This document shows positions 8,613 through 17,304 of a stretch of DNA of 64,000 nucleotides, one piece after another. The notes under the pieces were generated by a model. It saw nothing but the letters and a program-made list of their open reading frames with translations, ran no database searches and was not told where the DNA came from. Numbering within the stretch: position 1 is the first letter of the stretch; every line of letters begins with the position of its first letter. The stretch spans positions 124,001 through 188,000 of the forward strand of contig NZ_FQUU01000006.1 in NCBI RefSeq assembly GCF_900129295.1. Direction: 5' to 3'. The translations under genes and the position numbers were made by a program. This DNA comes from Flavisolibacter ginsengisoli DSM 18119 (GTDB lineage: Bacteria; Bacteroidota; Bacteroidia; Chitinophagales; Chitinophagaceae).

Positions 8613-10274
8613 ATGAAAAAACAATACCTGTCCCTTTTAGCTTTTTTACTTGTCTGTACACCTACCCTATTTAGCCAGCCACTAAACAAAAAAGAAATTT
8701 TCACCCACCAGGATACATTAAGAGGTTCTGTCGGTCCACAAAGATCATGGTGGGATGTACTGCATTATGATATTTCGGTAACACCTGACTATAATTCAAA
8801 AACCATAAAAGGAAAAACCACTATTACCTATAAAATCACTGAGGATAAACACAATGATTACCTGCAGGTAGACCTTCAAAAGCCCCTTGTTATTGATACC
8901 ATTTTTTACAATAATAAATTATACATCAACTATCCTCCCAAACCTTATTATAATGAGGGCAATGTCTGGCATATACCATTGCCCCGCGCAGCAAAAGGCA
9001 GCGTTCAATCTATAACCATAGCCTATCATGGACAACCCAGGGAAGCCATAAAACCACCATGGGATGGTGGATGGATCTGGAAGAAAGATAAAGCTGGTAA
9101 CCCCTGGATAAGTGTTGCCTGCCAGGGATTAGGTGCTTCTGTATGGTACCCTTGTAAGGACTACCAGGGAGATGAGCCTGATAATGGAGCTACCCTAACC
9201 ATAAATATTGCCGATACCCTGGTAGCTGTTGGCAACGGGCGATTGAAAAATAAAACAGTATCGGAAAAAACAGCTTCCTACACTTGGGAAGTAACGGCGC
9301 CTATCAATAATTACAATATCATTCCCTATATAGGAAAATATGTGAACTGGACGGACACCTTTCATGGAGAGAAAGGAATACTGGATCTTGGTTATTGGGT
9401 ATTGCAGGAAGACCTTGATAAAGCCAAAAAACAGTTTGAACAGGTAAAGCCCATGATCAGAGCATTTGAATACTGGTTTGGCCCCTATCCTTTTTATGAG
9501 GATGGATATAAATTGGTGCAGGCCCCACACCTGGGTATGGAACACCAGAGTGCTGTAGCTTATGGCAATGGATTTCAAAATGGTTACCTGGGCAGGGATT
9601 TGTCAGGAACCGGCTGGGGACTTAAATGGGATTTCATTATAGTTCATGAAAGCGGTCACGAATGGTTTGCCAATAATATCACTACAAAAGATATAGCTGA
9701 TATGTGGGTGCATGAAGGTTTTACAAATTATTCAGAGGTGCTGTTTATTGAATATTATTATGGCAAGCAGGCTGCAGACGAATATCTACAGGGAATAAGA
9801 AATACCATTTCTAATGATGTACCGGTTATAGGTACTTATGGCGTCAATAAGGAAGGCAGTGGGGATATGTATGCCAAAGGGGCCAATTTGATTCATACCA
9901 TTCGTCAGGTCATCAACAATGACTCTATTTTCCGGTCCATATTGAGGGGATTGAACAAAGATTTTTATCACCAGACGGTAACTTCTAAACAGGTGGAAAA
10001 TTATATTTCCCAAAAGAGTGGCAAGGATCTGTCAAAAATATATGACCAATACCTGCGCACCACAATGATCCCTGTGCTGGAATTAAAATTATCTGGATCA
10101 TTACTCAAATTCAAATGGACCAACTGCATAAAAGGCTTTAATATGCCAGTTAAACTGACTAATGGCCAGTGGATTCATCCAACAATGCTTGAACAAAAAA
10201 TTAAGCTTGTTGGAAAAGACGTGAATTCCATTACTGCAGATAGCAACTTTTATATCAGGGTTCAGAAGAATTAA
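8613..10274 (+). CDS. Secreted M1 family zinc metallopeptidase
   Basis: Aminopeptidase-N-type gluzincin of 553 residues. A signal peptide occupies about residues 1-21 (KK start, hydrophobic core, FSQP). An N-terminal beta-sandwich runs to about residue 250. The substrate-anchoring motif reads GMEHQ (308-312), the variant of GAMEN seen in many bacterial M1 enzymes. The zinc site is HESGH (345-349), with the third ligand Glu368 eighteen residues on in WVHEGFTNYSE. It is shorter than E. coli PepN because the large C-terminal helical domain is missing, as in many Bacteroidota relatives. It likely trims peptides outside the cytoplasm. It diverges from the peptide-binding lipoprotein gene with only 59 bp between start codons, so promoters must overlap or be very compact. 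Confidence 0.92.
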   Translation: MKKQYLSLLAFLLVCTPTLFSQPLNKKEIFTHQDTLRGSVGPQRSWWDVLHYDISVTPDYNSKTIKGKTTITYKITEDKHNDYLQVDLQKPLVIDTIFYNNKLYINYPPKPYYNEGNVWHIPLPRAAKGSVQSITIAYHGQPREAIKPPWDGGWIWKKDKAGNPWISVACQGLGASVWYPCKDYQGDEPDNGATLTINIADTLVAVGNGRLKNKTVSEKTASYTWEVTAPINNYNIIPYIGKYVNWTDTFHGEKGILDLGYWVLQEDLDKAKKQFEQVKPMIRAFEYWFGPYPFYEDGYKLVQAPHLGMEHQSAVAYGNGFQNGYLGRDLSGTGWGLKWDFIIVHESGHEWFANNITTKDIADMWVHEGFTNYSEVLFIEYYYGKQAADEYLQGIRNTISNDVPVIGTYGVNKEGSGDMYAKGANLIHTIRQVINNDSIFRSILRGLNKDFYHQTVTSKQVENYISQKSGKDLSKIYDQYLRTTMIPVLELKLSGSLLKFKWTNCIKGFNMPVKLTNGQWIHPTMLEQKIKLVGKDVNSITADSNFYIRVQKN

Positions 10275-10751
10275 TATTCAATACCCTTGTTTGACTGTCT
10301 TTACTTTTTCCTTTTTTGAAAATGTAGACAGGGTGAAACTGCCTATGTTGAACTTTACAATTGCAGGTAATCAAATGCGGCAATTATACTTTGCCGGACG
10401 GAAATTTATAAGCCAGGAAGTCATAATTGTATGAACAATTCAATTAAATAAGTGGCAAACCGGGAAATGACCTCCCATTTATTTGTCATCATTACAGGTA
10501 CACAAAGCCTATGTAACGCCTCTTTAAAGAGCCGTTACATAGCCGTTACATAGGCGGCACATAGGCGTTACATAGGCGTTACATAAATAGCTAAGATTTT
10601 AAGCTGATCAGTTATTCGACTTCATTTTATACTGGCATTACTTTATCAAAAATAATAATGCATTGATCTATCAATTTTAGGTTTATGACAACCAAAGCAA
10701 GAAAGGATTAATAATCAAATACAAATCAACCTTCTGAATTATTTTTACCCT
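10275..10751. other. Non-coding region holding a repeat array
   Basis: 477 bp between the M1 peptidase gene and the flippase gene on the same strand. I see no credible ORF. The middle contains the 11-bp-period repeat array described separately at 10509-10586. A near-promoter sequence TATACTTTGC lies at about 10387-10396, one base too long for an exact -7 box. The last 160 bp are A+T-rich and featureless. Confidence 0.5.
10509..10586. repeat. 11-bp-period direct repeats led by a 34-bp near-palindrome
   Basis: Five copies of a 10-bp unit start at 10533, 10544, 10555, 10566 and 10577, exactly 11 bp apart: CGTTACATAG three times, plus CGGCACATAG (third copy) and CGTTACATAA (last). A reverse-complement copy CTATGTAACG begins at 10509. 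With the first direct unit it forms a 34-bp inverted repeat (10509-10542) that pairs at 16 of 17 positions around the centre TCTTTAAAGA. The spacing is near one helical turn, as expected for a binding-site array. No palindromic -10-type or T-tract terminator signal is attached. Confidence 0.9.
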
Positions 10752-12248
10752 ATGAGCGTGATTCGAAGGCAGGCCATTATTTCTTCCTTACTCATCTATG
10801 TAGGTTTTGCCTTTGGTGCTTTAAATACCTATCTTTTTACCCGCCAGGGCATTTTTACGCCTGAACAATATGGATTAACAAGAGCTTTTATTGTTATAGG
10901 GCAGTTCTTTTATGGTTTTGCCGGATTTGGCTTTGCCTCAGTTATCTATAAGTTCTATCCTTATTATAAGGACAACCTCCCTTCCGAGAAAAACGACCTG
11001 CTCAGTGTTGCTTTAATTATTGCCTTCATTGGATTTGCACTGACCACCGGGGGTGGAATAATGTTTCAATCCGTTGTGGTTCAAAAGTTTATTGCAAAAT
11101 CCCCACTGGTAGTAAAATATTATTATTGGGTTTTCCCTTTTACCTTTTTCCTTCTTTTCTTTTCAGTTCTGGAGGCCTATGCATGGGCCATTGGGAAAAC
11201 CATCATTCCCAATTTTTTGCGGGAAGCTGGTTTTAGGGTATTTACCACCTTCCTTATTATTGTATTCATCTTTACGGGCAAAAATTTTGACCTTTTTATC
11301 AGGCTATTTTGCCTACTCTATGCTATAAGCTTCTTTGTTTTATTGATATACCTCATCAGGCTGCACGAATTCAGGTTTATTTTCGAGATAAGCAGAGTCA
11401 CTAAGAAATTCAAAAAGAAGATCCTTATTTTGATGGCCTACACCTATAGTGGTAATCTCATTAATATTACCGCCCAAAGTGTTGACTTTCTTGCCATTGC
11501 ATCTTTCAGGGGATTGAATTTCGGGGCTGTTTTTGACTTTAGTTCTTACCTGGCTAATGTAATCCAGGTTCCACAGCGCAGCCTTGTATCCATTTCGATT
11601 CCAGTATTGTCACGGGCCTGGAAGGATAAGAACTTTGCCACCATTGACAGGGTATACAAACGATCCAGTTTAAACCTGTTGATGATCTCAACTTTTTTAT
11701 TTGCATTGATATGGCTTAATTATGAATATGCCGTCGCCTCACTTCACCTTGATCCGATTTATGAACAAGGAAGATGGGTGGTCTTTTTCCTTGCCATGAA
11801 AAATATTGTGGATATGGGCACTGGTGTTAATGGACAAATAATCGGGACCTCAACTTACTGGAGGTTTGACTTTTTCAGCGGAGTCATACTATTGGTTTTG
11901 GCTGTTCCCTTAAACATCATACTGGTGAAGAAATTTGGAATTATTGGCTCAGCCTGGTCTAACCTTGGATCCTATATTATTTATAATACCATCAGGATCA
12001 TCTTTTTAAAGAGGAAATTTAACTTACAGCCATTTACAAGGCAAACAGGTTATGTATTATTGCATAGTATTGCTTGCTTCCTGGTTACCTATTTCCTGTT
12101 TAAAAACTTTGAAGGATGGACAGGCATTTTTATCAGGAGCCTGTTTTTCGTTGCACTTTATTCTTCAACTGCCATTTACCTGCAGCTTTCGCCCGACCTT
12201 GATCCTGTGGTACAAACAATAAAGAAAAGATTAAAGCCTGGAAATTAG
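10752..12248 (+). CDS. Polysaccharide biosynthesis flippase (Wzx/MATE-like membrane protein)
   Basis: A 498-residue integral membrane protein with about 12-14 hydrophobic segments spread along its whole length, starting with IISSLLIYVGFAFGALNTYL. This pattern and the opening RQA..SSLLIY..GFAFGALN are typical of the oligosaccharide flippase family (Wzx, PST), which moves lipid-linked sugars across the inner membrane. The length is that of the family. The substrate cannot be read from sequence. The gene lies alone on its strand after the repeat array, and its end overlaps by 18 bp the convergent NlpC/P60 gene. No glycosyltransferase is adjacent; the glycan locus of this window is about 18 kb away. 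A general MOP-superfamily exporter is the alternative. Confidence 0.85.
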   Translation: MSVIRRQAIISSLLIYVGFAFGALNTYLFTRQGIFTPEQYGLTRAFIVIGQFFYGFAGFGFASVIYKFYPYYKDNLPSEKNDLLSVALIIAFIGFALTTGGGIMFQSVVVQKFIAKSPLVVKYYYWVFPFTFFLLFFSVLEAYAWAIGKTIIPNFLREAGFRVFTTFLIIVFIFTGKNFDLFIRLFCLLYAISFFVLLIYLIRLHEFRFIFEISRVTKKFKKKILILMAYTYSGNLINITAQSVDFLAIASFRGLNFGAVFDFSSYLANVIQVPQRSLVSISIPVLSRAWKDKNFATIDRVYKRSSLNLLMISTFLFALIWLNYEYAVASLHLDPIYEQGRWVVFFLAMKNIVDMGTGVNGQIIGTSTYWRFDFFSGVILLVLAVPLNIILVKKFGIIGSAWSNLGSYIIYNTIRIIFLKRKFNLQPFTRQTGYVLLHSIACFLVTYFLFKNFEGWTGIFIRSLFFVALYSSTAIYLQLSPDLDPVVQTIKKRLKPGN

Positions 12249-12941
12249 CACAGAAGATTCCTGGCTATCCTGCACCCTGCCAACACCAATAAACCTTTTT
12301 ACCCAGTATTCATCAAAAATGTCACTGATAGTAACGCCGGAGGAGGATGCGTGTACAAACTTGTTATTTTGAAGATACATGCCAACATGAGACACACCGC
12401 CAGTGGTGTTGAAAAAGATAAGATCACCTTCTTTAAGGTCTGTGCGGGAAATTCGTTGAGACATATTGTATTGCTCCCTTGCAGTGCGCGGAAGCGAAAT
12501 GCCATAAATACCCGTAAATAAAACTTGCATAAAGGCAGAGCAATCTATACCTGATTTGGAAGTGCCTCCTAATCTGTACCTGGTGCCCATCCATTCATCT
12601 ATAAGGCTGACAAGGTTAATATTTTTCACCATTTCCACTTCGGTATCCAGTATGAGGGCGTACTTGAATTGTAATTTCTGAGCAGCTTCGATATCAGGCT
12701 TTGAAGAAGGTTCTACCACCTTTTTCGAATTCAAAACTGTTTCGCTCTTTTTTGATGTAAAAACTGTAGAAGGGTCACTATTAGAAGTATTGATGGGAGC
12801 CACTTCAACAGATATATCATCAAGAAACTTTACATCTCCTTTAGAACTATTTAAACTAACTTGTTTTGCTTGTGCTGAGACAGGTTGGTAAATCCCTATA
12901 AAGAAGAGGATGGTGACTGTGGAGAGGATGGCTTTAATCAT
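12231..12941 (-). CDS. Secreted NlpC/P60 family cysteine peptidase
   Basis: Cell-wall peptidase of the C40 family, probably cutting the gamma-D-Glu-diamino-acid bond of peptidoglycan stem peptides. The 236-residue protein has a signal peptide (about 1-25, ending VSAQA). A low-complexity Ser/Lys/Val linker follows to about residue 85, and then the NlpC/P60 domain (about 108-225). The catalytic triad is visible: Cys134 in GIDCSAF, His185 in SHVGMYL and His197 in FVHASS. The preceding RYRLGGTSKSG stretch is typical of the family. It diverges from dnaE with about 170 bp between starts, and it converges with the flippase gene with an 18-bp overlap, so no terminator separates those two. Confidence 0.92.
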   Translation of the reverse strand: MIKAILSTVTILFFIGIYQPVSAQAKQVSLNSSKGDVKFLDDISVEVAPINTSNSDPSTVFTSKKSETVLNSKKVVEPSSKPDIEAAQKLQFKYALILDTEVEMVKNINLVSLIDEWMGTRYRLGGTSKSGIDCSAFMQVLFTGIYGISLPRTAREQYNMSQRISRTDLKEGDLIFFNTTGGVSHVGMYLQNNKFVHASSSGVTISDIFDEYWVKRFIGVGRVQDSQESSVLISRL

Positions 12942-13114
12942 TTGGCTTTTAATTAGGTGGATGGTGGATACAAACGAAAATATAGATTTTTTCCCACAGA
13001 TTGTGGATTACTATCAACGATTTGTTAAAGGAATTATTGCCAACTTCGTTGTTTCTTGCAGAATATTTGTCCCTGGATCATTTACTATGGTTCATTTCAA
13101 GAGGATTACAGATT

Positions 13115-16100
13115 ATGAAATTTTCACATTTACACGTACATACTCAATACTCGCTTCTGGATGGTGCTGCCTCTATTTCCGGTCTTTATAAGAAGGCAAT
13201 TGATGATGGCATGCCCGCCTTAGCCATATCTGATCATGGAAACATGTTCGGTGTCTTTGAATTTGTTTCCCAGGCTTATAAAAACCTCGATGAGAATGGC
13301 AAACCAAAGGTGAAGCCTATTGTAGGATGCGAATTCTATGTGGCTGTAGACAGGCATAGAAAAACTTTTACAAAAGACGAGAAGGACAAACGCTTTCACC
13401 AGATACTTCTAGCCAAAAATGAAACAGGCTACAAAAACCTGGTAAAACTGACCTCTCTTGGATACATGGAAGGTCTTTACAGCAAATATCCAAGGGTTGA
13501 TAAAGAACTGATCGTAAAATATAAAGAGGGACTTATTGCTACAACCTGCTGCCTGGGTGCGATGGTGCCGCAGGCTATTATGAGAGGCTCGGAAGCTGAG
13601 GCCGAAAAAGAATTCAAATGGTGGCTGGACCTTTTTGGAGAGGATTACTATGTGGAGTTTCAGCGTCATGGGATGGCTGAGCAAGACAAGGTAAATGAGG
13701 TCCTGATTAAATTTGCCCGTAAATACGGGGTTAAGATCATAGCTTCAAATGACTCCCACTACGTAGACCAATCAGATTATAATGCCCATGACATTCTTCT
13801 TTGTATCAACACAGGTGAAAAACAGGCTACAGAAAAACTGGGAGATTTCTCCGATGATGATGTAAATGCCAAAGGACGAAGGTTTGCCTTTCCTAACGAC
13901 CAGTTCTATTTTAAGAAATCCGATGAAATGATCAAGACCTTCAGGGACCTTCCCGAGGCCATTGATAATACAGGCGAGATAGTAGACAAGGTGGAATTAT
14001 TAAACCTGAAGAGAGATATTTTACTCCCTGCCTTTCCTTTACCTAAAGAATTCCAGATTCATGACGATTCCAACCTGAACCAATGGGAGTTTTTAAAACA
14101 CCTTACCTATGAAGGAGCGAAGCAACGCTATTCAGAGATAACTGAAGATATCAGGGAGCGACTTGATTTTGAATTGTTTACCATCCGCACCATGGGGTTT
14201 GCGGGATATTTTCTTATTGTAAGTGATTTTATCAAGGCGGGCCGTGACCTGGGAGTATTTGTGGGACCCGGACGTGGATCAGCTGCGGGAAGCGCTGTAG
14301 CGTATTGTATCGGCATTACTAATATAGACCCCATCAAGTATAACCTGCTTTTTGAAAGGTTCCTGAACCCGGACAGGAAGTCAATGCCCGATATTGATAC
14401 GGATTTTGACGATGAAGGACGCCAGAAAGTGATTGATTATGTTGTTCAAAAATATGGCAAAAACCAGGTAGCCCAGATCGTTACCTATGGTACCATGGCA
14501 GCCAAATCAAGCATAAAAGATGTAGCCAGGGTAATGGACCTGCCATTGGCAGAATCCAATGGCCTTGCCAAACTGGTGCCGGACAAACCAGGTACTAAAC
14601 TATACAGGGTTTTACATGCCCCGCTTACTGCCAAGGACGGTGATAAGCCACTGGATGATGAATACAGCAGTGAGGATATTGAAAATGCAAAACGGTTAAG
14701 AGAAATATACAATAGTAAATCGCTGCAAAGTGAAGTACTGCATGAGGCAGAACGACTGGAGGGATCGGTAAGAAACACAGGTATTCATGCCGCAGGAATT
14801 ATTATTGCGCCAAAGGATCTCACAGACCTGATCCCCGTATTTACCTCCAAAGAAACTGACCTTTGTATTACACAGATAGAAGGAAGTATCATTGAAGACT
14901 CCGGGGTTATTAAAATGGACTTCCTCGGGTTAAAAACGCTTTCTATTATTCGTGATGCCCTGATCATGATTAAGGAAAAGCACGGAGTGGATATTGAAAT
15001 AGATGAGATACCGCTTGATGACAAGCAAACCTACGAACTATACCAGTGCGGGGATACCATTGCCACCTTCCAGTTTGAAAGTCCGGGTATGCAGAAATAC
15101 CTGAAAGAACTGAAGCCCGACCAATTTGCAGATCTCATTGCGATGAACGCATTGTACCGTCCCGGACCAATGGCTTATATACCGCAATATGTTGACCGCA
15201 AACACGGACGTGAAGAAGTGCAATATGATCTGCCGGAAATGGAAGAATTTCTGAAAGAAACATATGGTATTACTGTATACCAGGAACAGGTGATGCTGCT
15301 TGCGCAAAAACTGGCTAACTTTTCAAAAGGTGATGCAGACGTTTTGCGGAAGGCCATGGGTAAAAAGGACAGGAAGACCCTGGACAAGATGAAGAGCAAG
15401 TTCGTGGAAGGGGCTACGGCACTTGGCCACAAAAAAGAATCGCTTGATAAAATCTGGACCGATTGGGAAGCCTTTGCTCAATATGCATTTAATAAATCGC
15501 ATTCAACTTGCTACGCTTTTGTAGCTTACCAGACAGCGTATTTAAAGGCCCACTACCCTGCCGAATACATGTCGGCCGTATTGAACCATGCCAACGCTAT
15601 TGAAAAGCTTACCTTCTTTATGGAAGAATGTAAGCGTATGGGCATAAAAGTACTGGGACCCGATATCAATGAATCTCAAAAAGGTTTTGCCGTAAATGAC
15701 GCAGGTGAAATTCGTTTTGGCCTGGGAGGATTGAAAGGAGTAGGTGAAAACGCTATTGAAAACATTATACTGGAGCGTAAAAAAGACGGCCCATTCAAAG
15801 ACCCGTTTGATTTTATCAAAAGGATCAATCAAAGGGCTGTAAACAAAAGAACACTGGAAAGCCTGATCTATGCCGGAGCATTTGATACCTTTCCCCAATT
15901 GCACAGGGCTCAATATTTCTGTGTACCGGAGGGCGAATCACAGACAGGTCTTGAGAAGATCACAAAATTCGGAAGTATTGTGCAGGCCCAATCCGTAAAT
16001 ACCTCTAATACTCTTTTCGGTGATCTGCCCGCAGTTTTAGATATAAAAACCCCCACTATACCAAATTGCCCGCAATGGTCATTAACAGAGCAATTAGATA

Positions 16101-16744
16101 AGGAGAAGGAAGTCACGGGTATTTACCTGAGTGGGCATCCATTAGATCATTACAAGTTTGAGATTCAACATTATGGGATTACCAATGTTGAAGATTTTAA
16201 TGAAATAAAGGATTCTCAATTGCTGGCCAGTTCTGGCAAGACTTACAAATTGTTATGCCTGGTTTCTGCGGCCAATCACAGGATTTCAAGGCAGGGAAAT
16301 AAATTCGGTTCTTTTGTGTTGGAAGATTATTCCGGCAAAACTGAGATCGTATTATTTGGAGATGATTATGTACGCTATAATGCTTACCTGCAGAATGGCC
16401 AGGCTGTAATGTTAGTAGGCTCATTTAAGCAAAGATTCAATAAAGCTGAGTATGAGTTTAAGGTAAGCAGCATTGCTCTTGCAGAAAATGTTAAGCGACA
16501 GTTAACAAAGCAAGTGCAATTGGAAATTGATGTCAGGAATGTGGAAAAGGATATGATTGACTTCCTGGAAGAAAATATAAAGAAATACCCGGGGAAATCA
16601 TCCCTGAGACTGATCTTGTCTGAACCCAAAACTGCTATGAAAGCTAACCTTGTAACATTAGATAGTGGCCTGGAAATGAATACAGATCTGATAGATTTCC
16701 TTCAAAACAAGCCTGAAATAGAAGTCCAGGTTACAGCCTTGTAA
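13115..16744 (+). CDS. dnaE: DNA polymerase III alpha subunit
   Basis: Replicative polymerase catalytic subunit, 1209 residues from the ATG at 13115. This start is chosen because the PHP domain opens at once with FSHLHVHTQYSLLDG and a purine-rich site (GAGGA, 13101-13105) lies 10 nt upstream; a longer frame from 13001 adds a non-homologous extension. The C-family polymerase catalytic aspartates are Asp426 and Asp428 in PDIDTDF and Asp602 in MDFLGL. The helix-hairpin-helix and OB domains follow (OB around residues 1010-1090, with GKTEIVLFGDDY). The PHP histidines HLHVH and NDSHYV are retained, so a metal site may be intact. No proofreading exonuclease domain is inserted, so this is the DnaE1 type and not PolC. 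It stands alone upstream of trxA. Confidence 0.96.
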   Translation: MKFSHLHVHTQYSLLDGAASISGLYKKAIDDGMPALAISDHGNMFGVFEFVSQAYKNLDENGKPKVKPIVGCEFYVAVDRHRKTFTKDEKDKRFHQILLAKNETGYKNLVKLTSLGYMEGLYSKYPRVDKELIVKYKEGLIATTCCLGAMVPQAIMRGSEAEAEKEFKWWLDLFGEDYYVEFQRHGMAEQDKVNEVLIKFARKYGVKIIASNDSHYVDQSDYNAHDILLCINTGEKQATEKLGDFSDDDVNAKGRRFAFPNDQFYFKKSDEMIKTFRDLPEAIDNTGEIVDKVELLNLKRDILLPAFPLPKEFQIHDDSNLNQWEFLKHLTYEGAKQRYSEITEDIRERLDFELFTIRTMGFAGYFLIVSDFIKAGRDLGVFVGPGRGSAAGSAVAYCIGITNIDPIKYNLLFERFLNPDRKSMPDIDTDFDDEGRQKVIDYVVQKYGKNQVAQIVTYGTMAAKSSIKDVARVMDLPLAESNGLAKLVPDKPGTKLYRVLHAPLTAKDGDKPLDDEYSSEDIENAKRLREIYNSKSLQSEVLHEAERLEGSVRNTGIHAAGIIIAPKDLTDLIPVFTSKETDLCITQIEGSIIEDSGVIKMDFLGLKTLSIIRDALIMIKEKHGVDIEIDEIPLDDKQTYELYQCGDTIATFQFESPGMQKYLKELKPDQFADLIAMNALYRPGPMAYIPQYVDRKHGREEVQYDLPEMEEFLKETYGITVYQEQVMLLAQKLANFSKGDADVLRKAMGKKDRKTLDKMKSKFVEGATALGHKKESLDKIWTDWEAFAQYAFNKSHSTCYAFVAYQTAYLKAHYPAEYMSAVLNHANAIEKLTFFMEECKRMGIKVLGPDINESQKGFAVNDAGEIRFGLGGLKGVGENAIENIILERKKDGPFKDPFDFIKRINQRAVNKRTLESLIYAGAFDTFPQLHRAQYFCVPEGESQTGLEKITKFGSIVQAQSVNTSNTLFGDLPAVLDIKTPTIPNCPQWSLTEQLDKEKEVTGIYLSGHPLDHYKFEIQHYGITNVEDFNEIKDSQLLASSGKTYKLLCLVSAANHRISRQGNKFGSFVLEDYSGKTEIVLFGDDYVRYNAYLQNGQAVMLVGSFKQRFNKAEYEFKVSSIALAENVKRQLTKQVQLEIDVRNVEKDMIDFLEENIKKYPGKSSLRLILSEPKTAMKANLVTLDSGLEMNTDLIDFLQNKPEIEVQVTAL

Positions 16745-16866
16745 GGAAGTCAATCAAAGCAATTTTTAGAAGTTTTAAACCGGAGAACAAGATTTGTATT
16801 AAATTGATAAGGCTGCCAAAAATGAAACATTAACTGACAACTGTTCCTTTGAACAGGTGTTGGAGT

Positions 16867-16874
16867 TAAATTTG
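16867..16874 (+). promoter_or_regulatory. Candidate -7 promoter box for trxA
   Basis: TAAATTTG followed by C fits TAnnTTTG exactly, about 40 bp upstream of the trxA ATG. A TTTG at 16848-16851 could serve as the -33 element, with a spacer of 15 bp, slightly short of the usual 19 or so. Confidence 0.5.
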
Positions 16875-16914
16875 CAGATTCATTTAAAAGTTTGACTATT
16901 TTAAAATAAGAAAT

Positions 16915-17235
16915 ATGGCAAAAGCATTCACAGATTCTAATTTTCAAAATGAAGTACTTAGCTCTGAAAAATTAACCGTTGTTGACTTTTGGGCTGAATG
17001 GTGTGGTCCTTGTCGCGCTATCGGGCCAGTTATCGACGAGCTATCTAAAGAATACGATGGTAAGGTCAATGTTGGCAAGGTGAACGTTGATGAGAATCCA
17101 CAGGTAAGTATGAATTATGGAATTACTTCAATTCCCGCTATTCTTTTCATAAAAAATGGACAGGTTGTTGACAAGCTGGTAGGCGCTCAACCCAAAGGAA
17201 ATTTTGTAAAAAAGATAGAAGCTCATCTAAGCTAA
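16915..17235 (+). CDS. trxA: Thioredoxin
   Basis: Small cytosolic disulfide reductase of 106 residues, the standard thioredoxin length. The active site WCGPC gives redox cysteines Cys30 and Cys33. The conserved [12 protein letters not shown], the cis-proline in [13 protein letters not shown] and the terminal [17 protein letters not shown] complete the fold. It has no signal peptide, so it acts in the cytoplasm with thioredoxin reductase, supplying electrons to ribonucleotide reductase and other targets. It sits 170 bp downstream of dnaE with its own promoter candidate (16867-16874) and a strong intrinsic terminator (17256-17289), so it is probably monocistronic. Confidence 0.96.
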   Translation: MAKAFTDSNFQNEVLSSEKLTVVDFWAEWCGPCRAIGPVIDELSKEYDGKVNVGKVNVDENPQVSMNYGITSIPAILFIKNGQVVDKLVGAQPKGNFVKKIEAHLS

Positions 17236-17255
17236 ACATTAATGATACTTGTAAT

Positions 17256-17289
17256 AAAAAAACCCTGGAAATGCTTCCAGGGTTTTTTT
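17256..17289 (+). terminator. Bidirectional intrinsic terminator, trxA and nucleoside permease
   Basis: Stem ACCCTGGAA / TTCCAGGGT with a 4-nt loop, flanked by an A-tract on the left and a T-tract on the right. It therefore works in both directions for trxA (plus) and the convergent permease gene ending at 17305. Confidence 0.9.
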
Positions 17290-17304
17290 ATTTATTAAAA
17301 TAAT

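Noticed and set aside
10509-10586. The repeat array as a CRISPR
   Set aside because: Units are 10 bp with a 1-bp spacer, far too short for CRISPR repeats and spacers, and no cas genes are nearby.
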